Below are positions 21,101 to 31,524 of a stretch of 64,000 nt of DNA, piece by piece; position 1 is the stretch's first letter, and every line of letters begins with the position of its first letter. This DNA comes from Erythroxylum novogranatense (Eukaryota; Streptophyta; Magnoliopsida; Malpighiales; Erythroxylaceae): the NCBI GenBank assembly GCA_029891385.1, contig CM057233.1, positions 12,403,460 to 12,467,459 of the forward strand. Reading direction: 5' to 3'. The position numbers and the translations under genes are program-made. The notes under the pieces were generated by a model. The model made no database searches, had not been told where the DNA came from, and saw nothing but the letters and a program-made list of their open reading frames with translations.

Positions 21101-22214
21101 ATTTAGTCATTAATTCACCCATACTATAATCAAAACCCCCACTTGAACAATGATCACAAAAATGACAGCAACTCATACACATTCATTCATCTATTTTCTA
21201 CACCATTAACATTACTTAATGCAATCCAAACCCTCTCAAATGACATACATCACACATTATCCTTACATGCATCATCCTACTTCATCAACCATCAATTAAT
21301 CACTCAAAGCTCTCACCCAACTTTACCAACACAATATTCATACACTTAGATGCACAACCATCACAAGAATGCATTTAATTACCAATTTAAGAATATAGAA
21401 CATACTTCTTACCTATAAGCTTTGAATCTTCTTAATCTTCTAACTACTTCAATCTCTCTCTCACTTTTCACATCCACGACATCACCATCAACTTGTGCTT
21501 AGGTTAAACTTTTGTTTTGTATGTTAAGACCAAGGAAGAGCTAACCATGGAGAAGAAGATGGAAAAGAGAGGCAAGCAAAAATCAAGAAGAGGAGAGGAA
21601 GAGATAGGCTACGAAGGTGATGGAAAGCATGAAAAACAATTTGCTTTTGGCCTTCAAAATGGAAGTGTCGAGAATCAAGACCCAAGGAGGGCTTTAATAA
21701 AAGCTTAATAAGTGTCATGACACTTGTCACCTAATAAATAAAAGACCTTACTAGAATTTAATAAATGGTTAATAAAAGACCTTACTAGGATTTAATCTCT
21801 AGGTCATCCAATTTTCAATAGCTCTAATCCAATAATTTCCAAAATTATGAATCAAATTTTTCAGTGCCAAATGGACGGAATTTTTCAATACAAAAAATCA
21901 ACTGGTTCGCCACTTGACGATTTTTTCGGTCCGGGAATTTTCTCTGAAAAATTCCTAAAATTTCCTGAAAATATAAAACACATAACAATCCACTCCAATT
22001 AAATTTTCAAGCCCATAAACCACATTTTCCAAAATAAAATCCCATTTAGACACAAATACCGGGAAATGTCATGAATGCATGTACAGTCAAGTTCATGTGC
22101 AATTTCACTATACAAGTGCAATGATATGCATAAATGTTGCAACCCAATACTAAAAGCTCTCGGCCCCTTTCTAAATTACTATTTTACCCTTCCCAGTGGG
22201 GGTGGGATGCTACA
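18161..22214. mobile_element. Element D: 4.05-kb solo-LTR-like insertion in RNase H of element C
   Basis: The segment has TG...CA ends with short inverted termini (TGTAGCACCCCAC at the left; the right end reads TGTAGCATCCCACC on the minus strand) and a 5-bp duplication TATCT. These features fit an LTR retrotransposon insertion. No gag or pol and no internal direct repeat were seen, so the simplest reading is a solo LTR of a large-LTR Ty3/gypsy family, probably Tat/Ogre-like. A non-autonomous element is the alternative. It contains diverged copies of the AGTCGACTT motif near 19796-19885. The 63-residue frame at 21517 is Lys/Glu-rich and unsupported. Confidence 0.75.
19796..19885. repeat. Diverged AAGTCGACTT-type cluster in element D
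   Basis: Two CTAGTCGACTT copies and two weaker ones (TAGTGGACTT, AAGTTGACTT) lie within 90 bp. They share nine of ten bases with the palindromes in elements A and E. Confidence 0.8.
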
Positions 22215-22288
22215 TATCTTCACTAAGCCTTTGAATGAAGAAAGATTCAGAGAAATCAGACGAAACTTGAATGGTTGTATTGAGTGAC
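22215..22288 (+). pseudogene. Element C pol C-terminal end
   Basis: Resumes after element D with I-F-T-K-P-L-N-E-E-R-F-R-E-I-R-R and ends at a TGA near 22286. This is the usual end of copia Pol and pairs with 18160. Confidence 0.85.
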
Positions 22289-22621
22289 CAATCGTCTGAC
22301 ACGTCATGACCTAGATAATTTTCATATTAAGGAAGGTAAAAAATCGTGAGTTTTCAAGGAAACTGTAACGGTAGGTCAGAGGCGGTAACTTTTTAAAAAA
22401 AGGAGGGAAATCCTCTGAAAGACTTTAGTATATCACCTACTCTAGAATATTCTTGAAATACATTGAAATCGACTTTTTGCAAGTTCTCTCAACAAAATGT
22501 TTCATTACTCGATTCTTGATATCAAGTTTTTTCTGTTTACATTCTCATCCTCACATACTAACCTCTTTACTTTGAGAAAAATACATTTTTGTGTTTAGTT
22601 TCTATTGTCTACAGATTACAA
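22289..22621 (+). other. Element C spacer between pol and ORF3
   Basis: A 330-bp noncoding spacer equivalent to 6667-6990 in element B. It ends in a pyrimidine-rich stretch and CTACAG just before the ORF3 start, compatible with a splice acceptor for a subgenomic ORF3 RNA. That is inference. Confidence 0.5.
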
Positions 22622-23356
22622 ATGGAGCCATCAATGATTTATGGAAGGCACGTTGAATTTGAGTCCCTGAAGAAGAACCAGTTGGATATCGAACTAGAAA
22701 TTGATGCTTCGGGTTGGAAGAATTTCCTTCAGGTTCGTGAAACTGTGTACCTGAATGAAGTATATGAGTTCTGAAGTAATGGCAAAGTAGTAAACGAAAC
22801 CTTAATTTCATTGGTGGATAGACTGTCGGTTATTGTGACACTGGAACTAATCGAGAAAGCTAGTGAATGTCCATGTGTTGGAGCAGAGGTGGCTCATTCC
22901 ACAAGATGGATGACTAAGAGCAGTGTAGAGAAAGCACAAATCAATCGACAACTCTATGGGAGCAATGAACCAAAGGACAAGAAGGTCTCAACTCTTGTTC
23001 CTAAAGCTAGGGTTCTACATGCACTACTCTTTCATTATGTTCTACCAAGAACAGGTTCAAAGAACATAGTGACGACTATAGATGAACAATGTTTGTTTCA
23101 TCAACTTAATCATCAGCCTATAAATCTTCCACACTTGATTTTAAAGTATATGATGAAGACGAAGAGAGACTCAAATGCCTTACCCTATGGCATGCTGTTG
23201 ACAAGAATCTTTAGAGATTCTGGAATCCTTCTTGACAGAGGAAACAAAATGAAGATGAATATAAAAAGCATCATCAATGCTTCAACTATCACAAGAATGG
23301 GTTTGAAGTCTCAAGAAAAGAACGATACAGACTCTATGACAAAAGCAAGGACTTAG
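22622..23356 (+). pseudogene. Element C ORF3, N-terminal conserved domain
   Basis: An ATG at 22622 opens a frame with the same domain as 6666-5863 in element B: W-K-N-F-L-Q-V-R-E-T-V-Y, L-Y-G-S-N-E-P-K, and P-K-A-R-V-L-H-A-L-L-F-H-Y. A TGA at 22772 stands where element B has Trp (TGG to TGA). The frame resumes in register to a TAG at 23354, and a shift follows near 23530. Conservation of this block between two copies separated in time suggests it mattered for the family. The function is not established. Confidence 0.75.
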
Positions 23357-24970
23357 GGGGAGCGTATTGTAAGACGCACCTTACCTGAAAAGGTTACTCC
23401 CATAAGGAAGATGAAGCCTCAATCCTTAAAAAGAGTGCCTGTAGAAGAAAAGAAGAGTAAATCGTCTAAGGTATCAGTGAAAGCTAAGACGATTTCACAC
23501 AGAGAAGAAAGTCGAGAAGAGTAGTAAAAAAACAAGTGTCATTGAAAAGAAAGGGAGAGAAACTTTATCCTATAAATTTAAAAAACTCCAGAAGGTCACC
23601 CATACTATTGACCTTGCGTCAAAGAGAGCAGAAGAGAGGAAAAGGTTTAACTCCTGCTGAAGACTCTGAAAAATCTGAGAAAGCACCACAAGCAACCAAA
23701 TCTTTAGTCTCAGTTTTGCAAGACCAATCAACAAAATTGACTAAAGAAATAAAAATTAAGAGGAAGTTGGTGTTTGAGAAGAAGAAACCCCAACAAAAAC
23801 CCTTTTCTAGATTGGTAGAAGAAAGTAAGAAGTTGAAGACCAGTCACAAAAAGATTCCTTCACCTGATGTTCAACAGAAGAAAAAGCCAGTTGAACATGG
23901 AGTAGTACAATATAATCCTTCTGAACCTATCAGAAAAGAGGATTTGAAAATAAAGGTGATTGAAGAAGTGATGCCTGTTAGAAGAAGAACCTCGATTATA
24001 ATAAGAGAACCTGTGAGAAGGTTGGTTAAGGTACAAGTTGAACCAATTTTGATCAATAATCGATCAATGCATCTTCTAAATCATGAAGAAAGAAGGCTAT
24101 ATGGTATTCTGAAAGATGAAAAGCCAATGCCATATCCCATGAAGATGTCTAAGGAGTGATATACTATTTATCCAGTGACAAACAAAACATTGATCAAGAT
24201 TGTACTAGACATCAAATCAAGAGCTTCAAATATTGTACGCAATGTAGATAAAGGCAAACAGAAGATTTACCTTGAACCAAATATAGGTGATCTTACAGAA
24301 GAGCAAATTCAGGCAGCAGTAAGAAACATAGATGAGACATGTATTGCGGTCCAATCCATAGGAATCTATGTTTCTCATCACATTTCAAAAGCATCAGGAA
24401 GTCATTATGGACGCTTCTCCACAGATACAACCTTTCAGGTAGTTGGAAGAGTGGCAAAAGGACAGTTCAGAACGATCATGGTTGAACGTATAAGTTTCAA
24501 CTTAGAGACTTTTGTGCATCTAATCATGCACTTTAGACCTTTGGGTTTCATATCTTCAATTAAAGATGTCTTGCACCTTCTTGGAAAACCACTTCAAAAA
24601 ACTACCTAAACCTGATGACCTGGATCTCCTTGACAGAAAATTATCTTTCAAACCTCCTGTTATTACAATCATTGAGTTAGATGTTGTACCATCAGAAACA
24701 CCAGTTGCTACAAACTTCTCTCCAACAAGAACATCACAACAAGTTTCTACTTTTATTTTAGAAGAAGTCAGTCACACACAGTAGTGGATTCAGGAAGCCT
24801 TAGTTAAGGAGACTGAAGAAATTCATACTAAGGTGGATGATTTGAGTGACTCAGTTGGTGATCTACATGAGGAGGTGGCGCATCTAAGAGTTTCTATAGA
24901 AGAAGACCTCAAGTTAATCCGAACTGACATGCAACGAATGTTCTCTGAAATTATGAAGCATCTACGGTAA
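23357..24970 (+). pseudogene. Element C ORF3, basic and coiled-coil C-terminal parts
   Basis: Successive frames (23536-24159, 24175-24609, 24566-24784, and 24788-24970) give a Lys/Arg-rich middle, a P-M-P-Y-P block near 24125, and a final coiled coil (V-D-D-L-S-D-S-V-G-D-L and onward) ending at TAA 24968. A TGA at 24157, shifts near 23530 and 24590 and a TAG at 24785 break it. Layout and order match element B ORF3. A GGGGGAG purine motif lies near 23355-23363, inside the coding part, as in B at 5985-5996. Confidence 0.65.
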
Positions 24971-25202
24971 AGCTTTTTGATTAATAACAAATAGGAGGAG
25001 AAGAGCAGAAGCAGATGAAAGATAGCAAATGGGGAAGACTAGTAAGATGAAAAGAAGATAATATTACAAGTTTGTTTTGTTTTCATATGTGTATTTTGTA
25101 TATGCATACGTATATCTTTTGTTGTCTTCTTATTCCTTATATGAATAATATTCGTTTATTCATTTTATTTTTCAAAAAAAATTATGATTATTTGTTATCA
25201 TC

Positions 25203-25216
25203 AAAAATGGGGAGAT
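25203..25216 (+). promoter_or_regulatory. Polypurine tract of element C
   Basis: AAAAATGGGGAGAT directly before the 3' LTR, one base different from the tract of element B. Confidence 0.85.
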
Positions 25217-25324
25217 TGTTAAGTCAAAATGACTTCACAATTAATAATTTTGTTGATAATCAAATAATAATAATGTTTGAAATAAATGAACTGCTTTGAT
25301 GTGTATGTTAAGCGTGTAGTGGAT

Positions 25325-25575
25325 GAAACAGAAGGGGTTTCAAAACACAGAAGAAGTTGCGAAATACAGAAGGAGTTTCAAAACACAGAAGAAGTTGCGA
25401 AACATAGAAGGAGTTTCAAAACACAAAAGAAGTTGCGAAACACAGAAGGAGTTTCAAAACACATAAGAAGTTATGAAGCACAGAAGAAGTTTCAAAATAC
25501 AGAAGAAACGTCGAAACACAGAAGAAACGCCGAAACTCATAAGAAGTTTGAAAACTCAGAAGAATTTCTGAAAAC
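25325..25575. repeat. Tandem ACAGAAGGAGTTTCAAAAC-type array in element C LTR
   Basis: About a dozen roughly 19-bp units alternate between GGAGTTTCAAAAC and GAAGTTGCGAAAC cores. This lies where element B has its hexamer array. A repeat-encoded frame at 25286-25615 (T-E-G-V-S-K-H-R-R-S and so on) is a by-product. Confidence 0.85.
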
Positions 25576-25694
25576 TAAGAAGAAGCAGGTTGAGTTAGTT
25601 ACAAAACTCAACTGAATAACGGTTTATGCAAGATGCAAGAAGCAAGATGTAAGAAGTAGTTATCAAGATTCAAGAAACGGTTAGAGACTTAGGC

Positions 25695-25702
25695 TATAAA
25701 TA
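25695..25702 (+). promoter_or_regulatory. TATA box in element C 3' LTR
   Basis: GGCTATAAATA in the same context as the two element B LTRs. Confidence 0.6.
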
Positions 25703-26301
25703 TTAGCCGTAGTCGAAGATTGAACAATCTTTATGCTTACAAGTTATTACTTACAAAAATTCTGTGCGATATATGAGAGCTAACATTACTGTAAAAAAAG
25801 CTCACATTATCTTTCCAGTGAGAGAAAGAAAAGGCTAAGAGCCTGAAGAGGCTAAGATAGCTAAAAGAATACTCAGTGTAAGAGACCTGAAGAGGCTCTG
25901 GAAGGGAGGAAAGAATACTTGTAATTTTGACAAAGTATAGTGAAAACTCAGAAGAACTCTGAGGACTAGACGTAGCCCAAGGTTTGGGGTGAACCAGTAT
26001 AAAAATCGCATCATCTATCTTCTAACTCTTTACTCTTAAGTACTTTTGTTCTTGTACAAGTTTATACAAGTTATTTGCGATTTAACTAAGTACCTATTTG
26101 GTATTCACTTAATACTTGAAAAAGTTTCTTTTTCAAGAGATTATCAAAGGTTTTGTGTATTCACAAAAAGATTACACAATCCAACCCCCCTTTTTGTGTA
26201 CTTAGTGAATTCTATATTAACGTATGATTTACTTCAGTGACTTCAACTCAATCCTCTACACTACATAATCTGAAGGCCATTGCAATTTAAAGAACCATTC
26301 G

Positions 26302-26493
26302 AATGATTTAAAAGATTGGGTTCAAGATACAGGTATGACTGATTTGAAATTCATAGGAAATAAACAGACCTCAACTTGGGACATTAAAAAAAAAGTTTAC
26401 TGTGCACTTGTTAATGATACCTGGTTAAATACATTTCCTAACATCTTTACAAACTTCAAAGACCATTTATTGACCCTCTTAATAATGATTTAA
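26302..26493 (+). pseudogene. LINE (L1-type) endonuclease fragment
   Basis: A 63-codon open stretch ending at TAA reads D-W-V-Q-D-T-G-M-T-D-L near the start, then F-I-G-N-K-Q-T-S-T-W, A-L-V-N-D-T-W-L-N-T-F and F-K-D-H-L-L. These align with the endonuclease C-terminal blocks of plant LINEs (the G-x-x-F-T-W, R-A-L-V-N-x-x-W and S-D-H-x-P-L motifs). No reverse transcriptase follows. It is a short relic, and how it relates to the neighbouring LTR remnant is unclear. Confidence 0.6.
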
Positions 26494-26599
26494 GGAATTC
26501 TCTACCATATTGAATTGACATTTTAAAAGGAGTTTTCAAATATCAAATATAAATCAATTACTAATTAATCAGAACAAACATGATTGACTTTAAAAGAGT

Positions 26600-27306
26600 A
26601 GACACACTATATTCATAATATGTTTAATTGGAACACTAGATGACAAAAAGATTAAATTATAAATCATAACTATGCATGGACAGATTATGTCAAACTAGTT
26701 TGACATTCCTAATATTTGGGTGGTTATGACATATTACTAGACGTCAATTTTGATCGATAATTATAAATTGTTTAATTGAGAATTAAAGATAAATTTCAAA
26801 AGTTTTAATTTATCTAATTCTAGTTATGAATTATAGTTATAATTTACAATCATTGTCAGCGTATTAGGAACCTAATGAGTTACATATAAGCGATAGTTAA
26901 AAATCAATTTTAATTAATTTGGACTTAACTATAAAGTTTGAGAAACTTTAAGGATCAAATATAAGATAATTGATTTTATTAAATTTAAGTTAAATTATAA
27001 TTTGAGTTTGACTTTAGTTATAATTATATTATTTAATTTTAATAAAAGTAAAACCTTAAAGTTTTTTTCTATATATAGGAAATTAGCCTAAAGGAGTTAG
27101 CATTTTGCTTATTTTGCTCGTAAAGAGTTAAGTTTCTTTTGATCATCTTGAAAATGATTCAAAAGGTTTCAACAAAACTTCAAATTAAGTACAATTCTTT
27201 GATTTTATAATTCTTATTTTAAGTTGTTCAATTATTATAATCCGATCGAAAACTTTAAAGAATTTATTTTCTATTGTGCCAATGATTAGATCATAGTTAG
27301 TTTCCC
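26600..27306 (+). repeat. Decayed LTR-like remnant
   Basis: Contains blocks recalling copia LTRs, such as ATTTGGGTGGTTATGACATATT near 26710-26735 and TTAGGAACCTAATGAGTTACA near 26862-26885. The element E LTR has the equivalents GGGAACCTAATGGGTCACAC and ATCATGATGTGTTGCTAG. A TATATATAGG lies near 27070. The following 27308-27325 reads AATAATATCAGAGTCG, a worn primer-binding site. Boundaries are approximate and no partner was found. Confidence 0.4.
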
Positions 27307-29699
27307 AATAATAATATCAGAGTCGTCTTTAATTGATTAACTTGATCAATTTCATGATTGTTATTGATTTAATATAATAAAGCCTTAAAATTAATTGTTT
27401 AATGAATTAGGGTTTAGTTTTTATTTAATTTAAACAAATACATGTGTACGAAATTTTATTTTAAGCTTTCTAGAAAACTGTATTGCAAGCCTCCCTTTAA
27501 TAATAATTTCTTTCTTTAAAAAACATTTTATATGATCCTGTAGGCTACATTCTACTGTTTTACTTATTAGAAACACATATTTTGCTCTATTTTGCGATTT
27601 GTAAAAAAACAATTTTGGATGCATTTAAGATCTAGAAATATATGTTTAAAATATACTGGTATTAGAAAGCACTAAAGAAAAAATCTGAATGTTGTTTTGG
27701 TATGGAAAAACCTGATGAATGCATGTTATTTTTATATAAAAGCGAAATAACAAGATAGATTACATGCTAGGTCATAAATACTTGACCCCTCGATATATCC
27801 TCTTTCAGGAGAGGTAGGCAACCTTTCGAAGGGTATGTGTTTGTTTTATTTCGAATCAGACAGGAGACACAGCCTCCTACGAAGGATAATCACCAACGGC
27901 GAACCACTGCTGGTGAAGGCATAGGGTGAAATGTGGCCCAGAACATGGGCGGGACAAGAGTCGTCAAAAGGCCCAGGCTATTGCGGCTAGAGACAAAGCT
28001 AGGAGCGAGCTACACGAAGCAGAAGGAGGAGGTCGCGGTGAAGTGTAAAATCTATGGGGCACGTGTCTTGGGGACCCAATACACATGTGGATAGACATTG
28101 CTAGCATGCGCGGGACACGTGTTAGTCCAAGTCAATATTGACTGCAGAAAAATCGCTAAAAATGTCCGAACAGATGCATTACAGCCACATATAGTCCCCC
28201 GTCCTTTTATTTTACTTATTCCGTGTCTTAAGTCTTTCCTTTTAACTAAATTAATTTAAGTTGCAATTAAATTCATTTAAATTCCTAATAAACTTAAAAG
28301 TGGATTTTATAAATATTTGAAAATTATTTTCAAAGAATTACTTTATTATGAATGTTTTGGAACGTAGTTTAATTGTTTAAAGAGTTGAATTATTAAATTA
28401 AATTAGTTATCAAATCAATAATTAGAATCAAACAAATGGTTTAATGGATTTTTTAATAATTTGATTATATATTAGAAATTATTAATATAATGAGATTATA
28501 ATAATTTTATGAGACCTAAATTTTAAAATTTTAATTTCTTCAATAAAATATTAAGTTCATATTAAAAGCGTTATAGTTACTTTCTATTATTTAAGAATAA
28601 AATTAAAGTTCTGTTTATTGTAAAGCTTATTGAGTAACTCAAAGTCTCTTTAATTTAAATATGTTTTATCTTAAATTAATATGTTTTATTTAAATAAATT
28701 TGTATGTTTTGCACAAGAGATACATGATCATATGAATTTAGAGGTAAGGTAAGGAATAATTCAAATTGAGTTATTTTATTAGTTGATTCAAAATTAACTT
28801 ATTTTGAATGAGATCCTTAAAATATTATTTAATAATTTCTCAATTTGATGAGGATATTATTTAGGATTGTCAAAGTATTTTTAACTAATCTTTCCATACA
28901 TTATTTTCATATAATTCAATCATTTTATCATACAATGTTCATATTAGACATAGATCATGAAATTAATATCTACTATATTTTGAGTCCAATCATATTAGTT
29001 CTTCACCATTAATTATAATTAATTAGCAACATTTTTAAACTATTTGCAAAACATTATTCTATCTTGGCTAAGGATTTTCCGAATCAATACTAATTAAAAA
29101 CAACAAAACATTCTCCTTAATTCTTTAGGGTGATGAATCATATATTGATCAATCAACTACCTTCATATAATTCATGGTATATTCAATGATTACCGACTAA
29201 ACACCTATGATTAAATAAGTTATAAATAGTATCAAAACATAGCAATCTCTATATAAGATAACTTTAGAGACCTCAAGTCAAACGATCACTTATATAGTCA
29301 TCATAATGAGAGTTTTCATATACATATAAATAATGTTCTAAATTGATTTCTTAAATTAGGTCTGTTCAGTGAACTTGTTCTCTAACAAGCACCTGCATGT
29401 TTATTTAAGTATTTCCATACTTTAGTCTATAAAATCGACTACTTCCTTCATAAGGAAAAACATAACAAGTGATAGTATTTTATGTTCTATTAATATCCAT
29501 TCTTAATCAAAAAAATAAACAACATCAATTTACGGATAATATATGAATGCATTATGAATCTCATAACTACAATCTCATCATAATTTCATTTTTCAATTTA
29601 TAATTATCCATAGAAGATAAAAAAAATGAGTTTAAATAATCGTTACTAAACTACAACCAAACCGATTGATTGTAAGGTATAAAAAACAAACTATTATTT
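27307..29699. other. AT-rich region with no recognisable gene
   Basis: About 2.4 kb with many stops in all frames. A GC-richer island at about 27770-28210 has several CACGTG-type words but no codon pattern; it may be part of the leader of the decayed element just upstream. The frame at 27430-27624 (minus) is a chance one. From 28250 to 29690 I see nothing to annotate. Confidence 0.6.
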
Positions 29700-31061
29700 C
29701 ACTACAAGAAAAATGGACTTTAGTGATAGAAATTACCAACGAAATATGTCCAAATTTTGTTGATAAACTTATTTAGCGACGGAATTTACCTACGGAAAAA
29801 GTCGTCAGAGATATGATCGTTGGTAAATTTACCGACGGAAATTATACTATCGATAAATTTATCTACGAAATTACCGATGGTATAAAATAAAAAATTTTCT
29901 GTCAGAAAATTACCAACGGAATTGGTTATTCCGTCGGAAAAAAATTCCGTCTTTAAATCCAATATTTTACCAACGGAAAATTTTTTCCGTCGATAAATTT
30001 GCTCAAAACTATTCTTAAAAATTTACCTACAAAGTGTTTAATTTCTGTAGAAGCTACGTTGAAGATAACTTCATTATTTCTAGTAAAATAATTGAAATAA
30101 TAAAATTCATACTAAAAAGAATCGAAAATAAAGATCGAAATTATTTTTTTAAGCAGACATTTTATCAAACATCTTATATGTATTAGAAATTTATCCCAAT
30201 ATCATGACTAAAATCACATTTTGTCCCTTCTATCACTAATATTTATACTTTAAATTTATTTTTCAATCACAAAATACACAAATAAAAGAAAGTAATAAAT
30301 ACTTAAATTAACTTTAATCCAATATACGAGAAAACACAACAGTAGTTGCAAAAATATCTCCACCGAAGGACACGATGACAATGGTTGGAGAAGACAACGT
30401 CGACGAGCAGAAAAGAAGTTCACAACAGAAAAATGAGCTCTAAGAAAACCGAAGAGGAGACACAGGAAGAAGAAAGGAAGAAGAAGACACAAGTGGGAGG
30501 GAGATGTCGGAATTTAAAAAGAATTTACCGATGGAATTACCAACGGAAATTTTCGTAGGTAAATTAAAAAAAAATTATTCCGCCAATAATTCTCGCTTTT
30601 TTACTGATGGAACAAAAATTTTCGTCGCTAAATCCATTTATCGACAGAATCTACCTACAAAATTTTTCGTAAATAAACTCAAAATTTTTTATTTCGTCAA
30701 AAATTCCCTCCATCTTTAGCGATAGTATTTTGCTGTCGCTAATTTTTGTTGCTAATTTTACCGCGACGAATTCCTTCCAAATTTAGCGATGGTACTATGC
30801 TAAATCACTCAATTTTAGCGACAGAAATATGCTTTCTGTCGCTATTTTCCAACGGTATTTTTTTCGTTGCTAACTTGTAGTGATTACCGACGGTCATATT
30901 TTCCGTCGTTAATTTTGTCGCGACAAGTTTTCTCCAAATTTAGCAACGAGTAGTAGTACCGTTGCTAAATCACTTAATTTTAGCGATGGAAATATGCTTT
31001 CCGTCGCTAATTTCCAATGTTAATTTTTCCGTCGCTAATCCACATTTTTCTTGTAGTGTTT
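29697..31061. repeat. Target-site duplications of the CACTA element (TTT)
   Basis: TTT at 29697-29699 and at 31059-31061 flank the element. Three base pairs is the size expected for CACTA transposons, though TTT in AT-rich DNA is weak evidence by itself. Confidence 0.6.
29700..31058. mobile_element. Non-autonomous CACTA (En/Spm) transposon, 1.36 kb
   Basis: Begins CACTACAAGAAAAATGG and ends with the inverted CACATTTTTCTTGTAGTG. The interior is a thicket of direct and inverted subterminal repeats built on CGACGGAAA/TTTCCGTCG and TAGCGACGG units, as in plant CACTA elements. There is no transposase, so mobility would need a helper. The 71-residue frame at 30504-30719 and the 78-residue frame at 30256-30492 are chance frames. 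A second CTTGTAGTG at 30874-30882 repeats the right terminus inside the element. Confidence 0.9.
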
Positions 31062-31107
31062 TGAGGTTTCCTTTATAAAGCATCATAACTTTAGTTTCAC
31101 ATCATTC

Positions 31108-31112
31108 ATATT
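31108..31112. repeat. Target-site duplication of element F, left copy (ATATT)
   Basis: ATATT at 31108-31112 is repeated at 56910-56914, immediately outside the two LTRs. Confidence 0.9.
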
Positions 31113-31460
31113 TGGTTACTGGGATTACGGTGAAGCATGCGTTCTTAGTTTGGATCCATGAGCCTACCGCTTCATGTAAGAGTTTCGGTGTGAAGTTCCT
31201 GCAAAACAAAGAAGGCACGTCGGGGGTTGTTTCCCGATAAGCCCCTCCGATGCTCAAGTTAGTCTTTTTGTGAAGGTGGGATCGCAGTAAGCAGAGAAAA
31301 CTAGGGTTATGATTATTCGTACCTTCGTTATGGTATAATTGTACCTTATATATGAAGCAATAGCTAGGTTTAGGTCTTTACGTATGCATGGGATTCTCTC
31401 ACTCGTGAATGAGCCGTATATCGCAGACTGGGCCTGGGCCTGACGTAGCCAACCCGACCA
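31113..31460 (-). repeat. Element F 3' LTR (348 bp)
   Basis: On the minus strand it begins TGGTCGGGTTGGC and ends CCCAGTAACCA. It is nearly the same as 56561-56909 over about 285 bp (some ten substitutions), but the last 50 bp on the minus strand (31113-31160) are much more diverged. A TATA-like TATATAAGG lies on the minus strand near 31344-31352. Confidence 0.9.
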
Positions 31461-31476
31461 TAAGCCCCCCTACTCC
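31461..31476 (-). promoter_or_regulatory. Polypurine tract of element F
   Basis: GGAGTAGGGGGGCTTA on the minus strand abuts the 3' LTR. Confidence 0.75.
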
Positions 31477-31524
31477 TCGAGTCTGAGCGAAGAGAAGGGT
31501 CGAAGGAGTATATTAGGGTCTTGT

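Larger units (their letters stand above)
14230..26236 (+). mobile_element. Element C: plus-strand Sirevirus, same family as B, 5' part beyond A and the window
   Basis: Gag resumes at 14230 after the element A LTR and continues through protease, integrase, reverse transcriptase, RNase H, ORF3, polypurine tract and a 3' LTR ending at 26236. The proteins closely match element B. Its 5' LTR and gag N-terminus must lie to the left of the window, beyond A. Element D interrupts RNase H. Many stops and frameshifts show it is the oldest of the left nest. Confidence 0.93.
25217..26236 (+). repeat. Element C 3' LTR (1020 bp)
   Basis: Begins TGTTAAGTCAAAATGACTT and ends GATTTACTTCA, matching the reverse complement of element B LTR ends. 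It contains a repeat array at 25325-25575, a TATA box at 25695-25702 and a pyrimidine-rich region near the end that pairs with the GGGGGGTTG stretch of the B LTR. The 5-bp host duplication would start at 26237 (GTGAC) but its partner is off the left edge. Confidence 0.9.

Noticed and set aside
21517..21708. 63-codon frame inside element D
   Set aside because: Lys/Glu-rich low complexity, no homologue recognised, inside a noncoding insertion; overlaps an equally long opposite frame.
18161..22214. Element D as a Mutator or hAT transposon
   Set aside because: The duplication is 5 bp and the ends are TG...CA with only short inverted termini; hAT would give 8 bp and Mutator 9 bp.
25286..25615. 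109-codon Lys/Thr-rich frame
   Set aside because: Produced by the 19-bp array in the element C LTR.
30504..30719. 71-codon frame in the CACTA element
   Set aside because: Translation of the subterminal repeats, no transposase motif.
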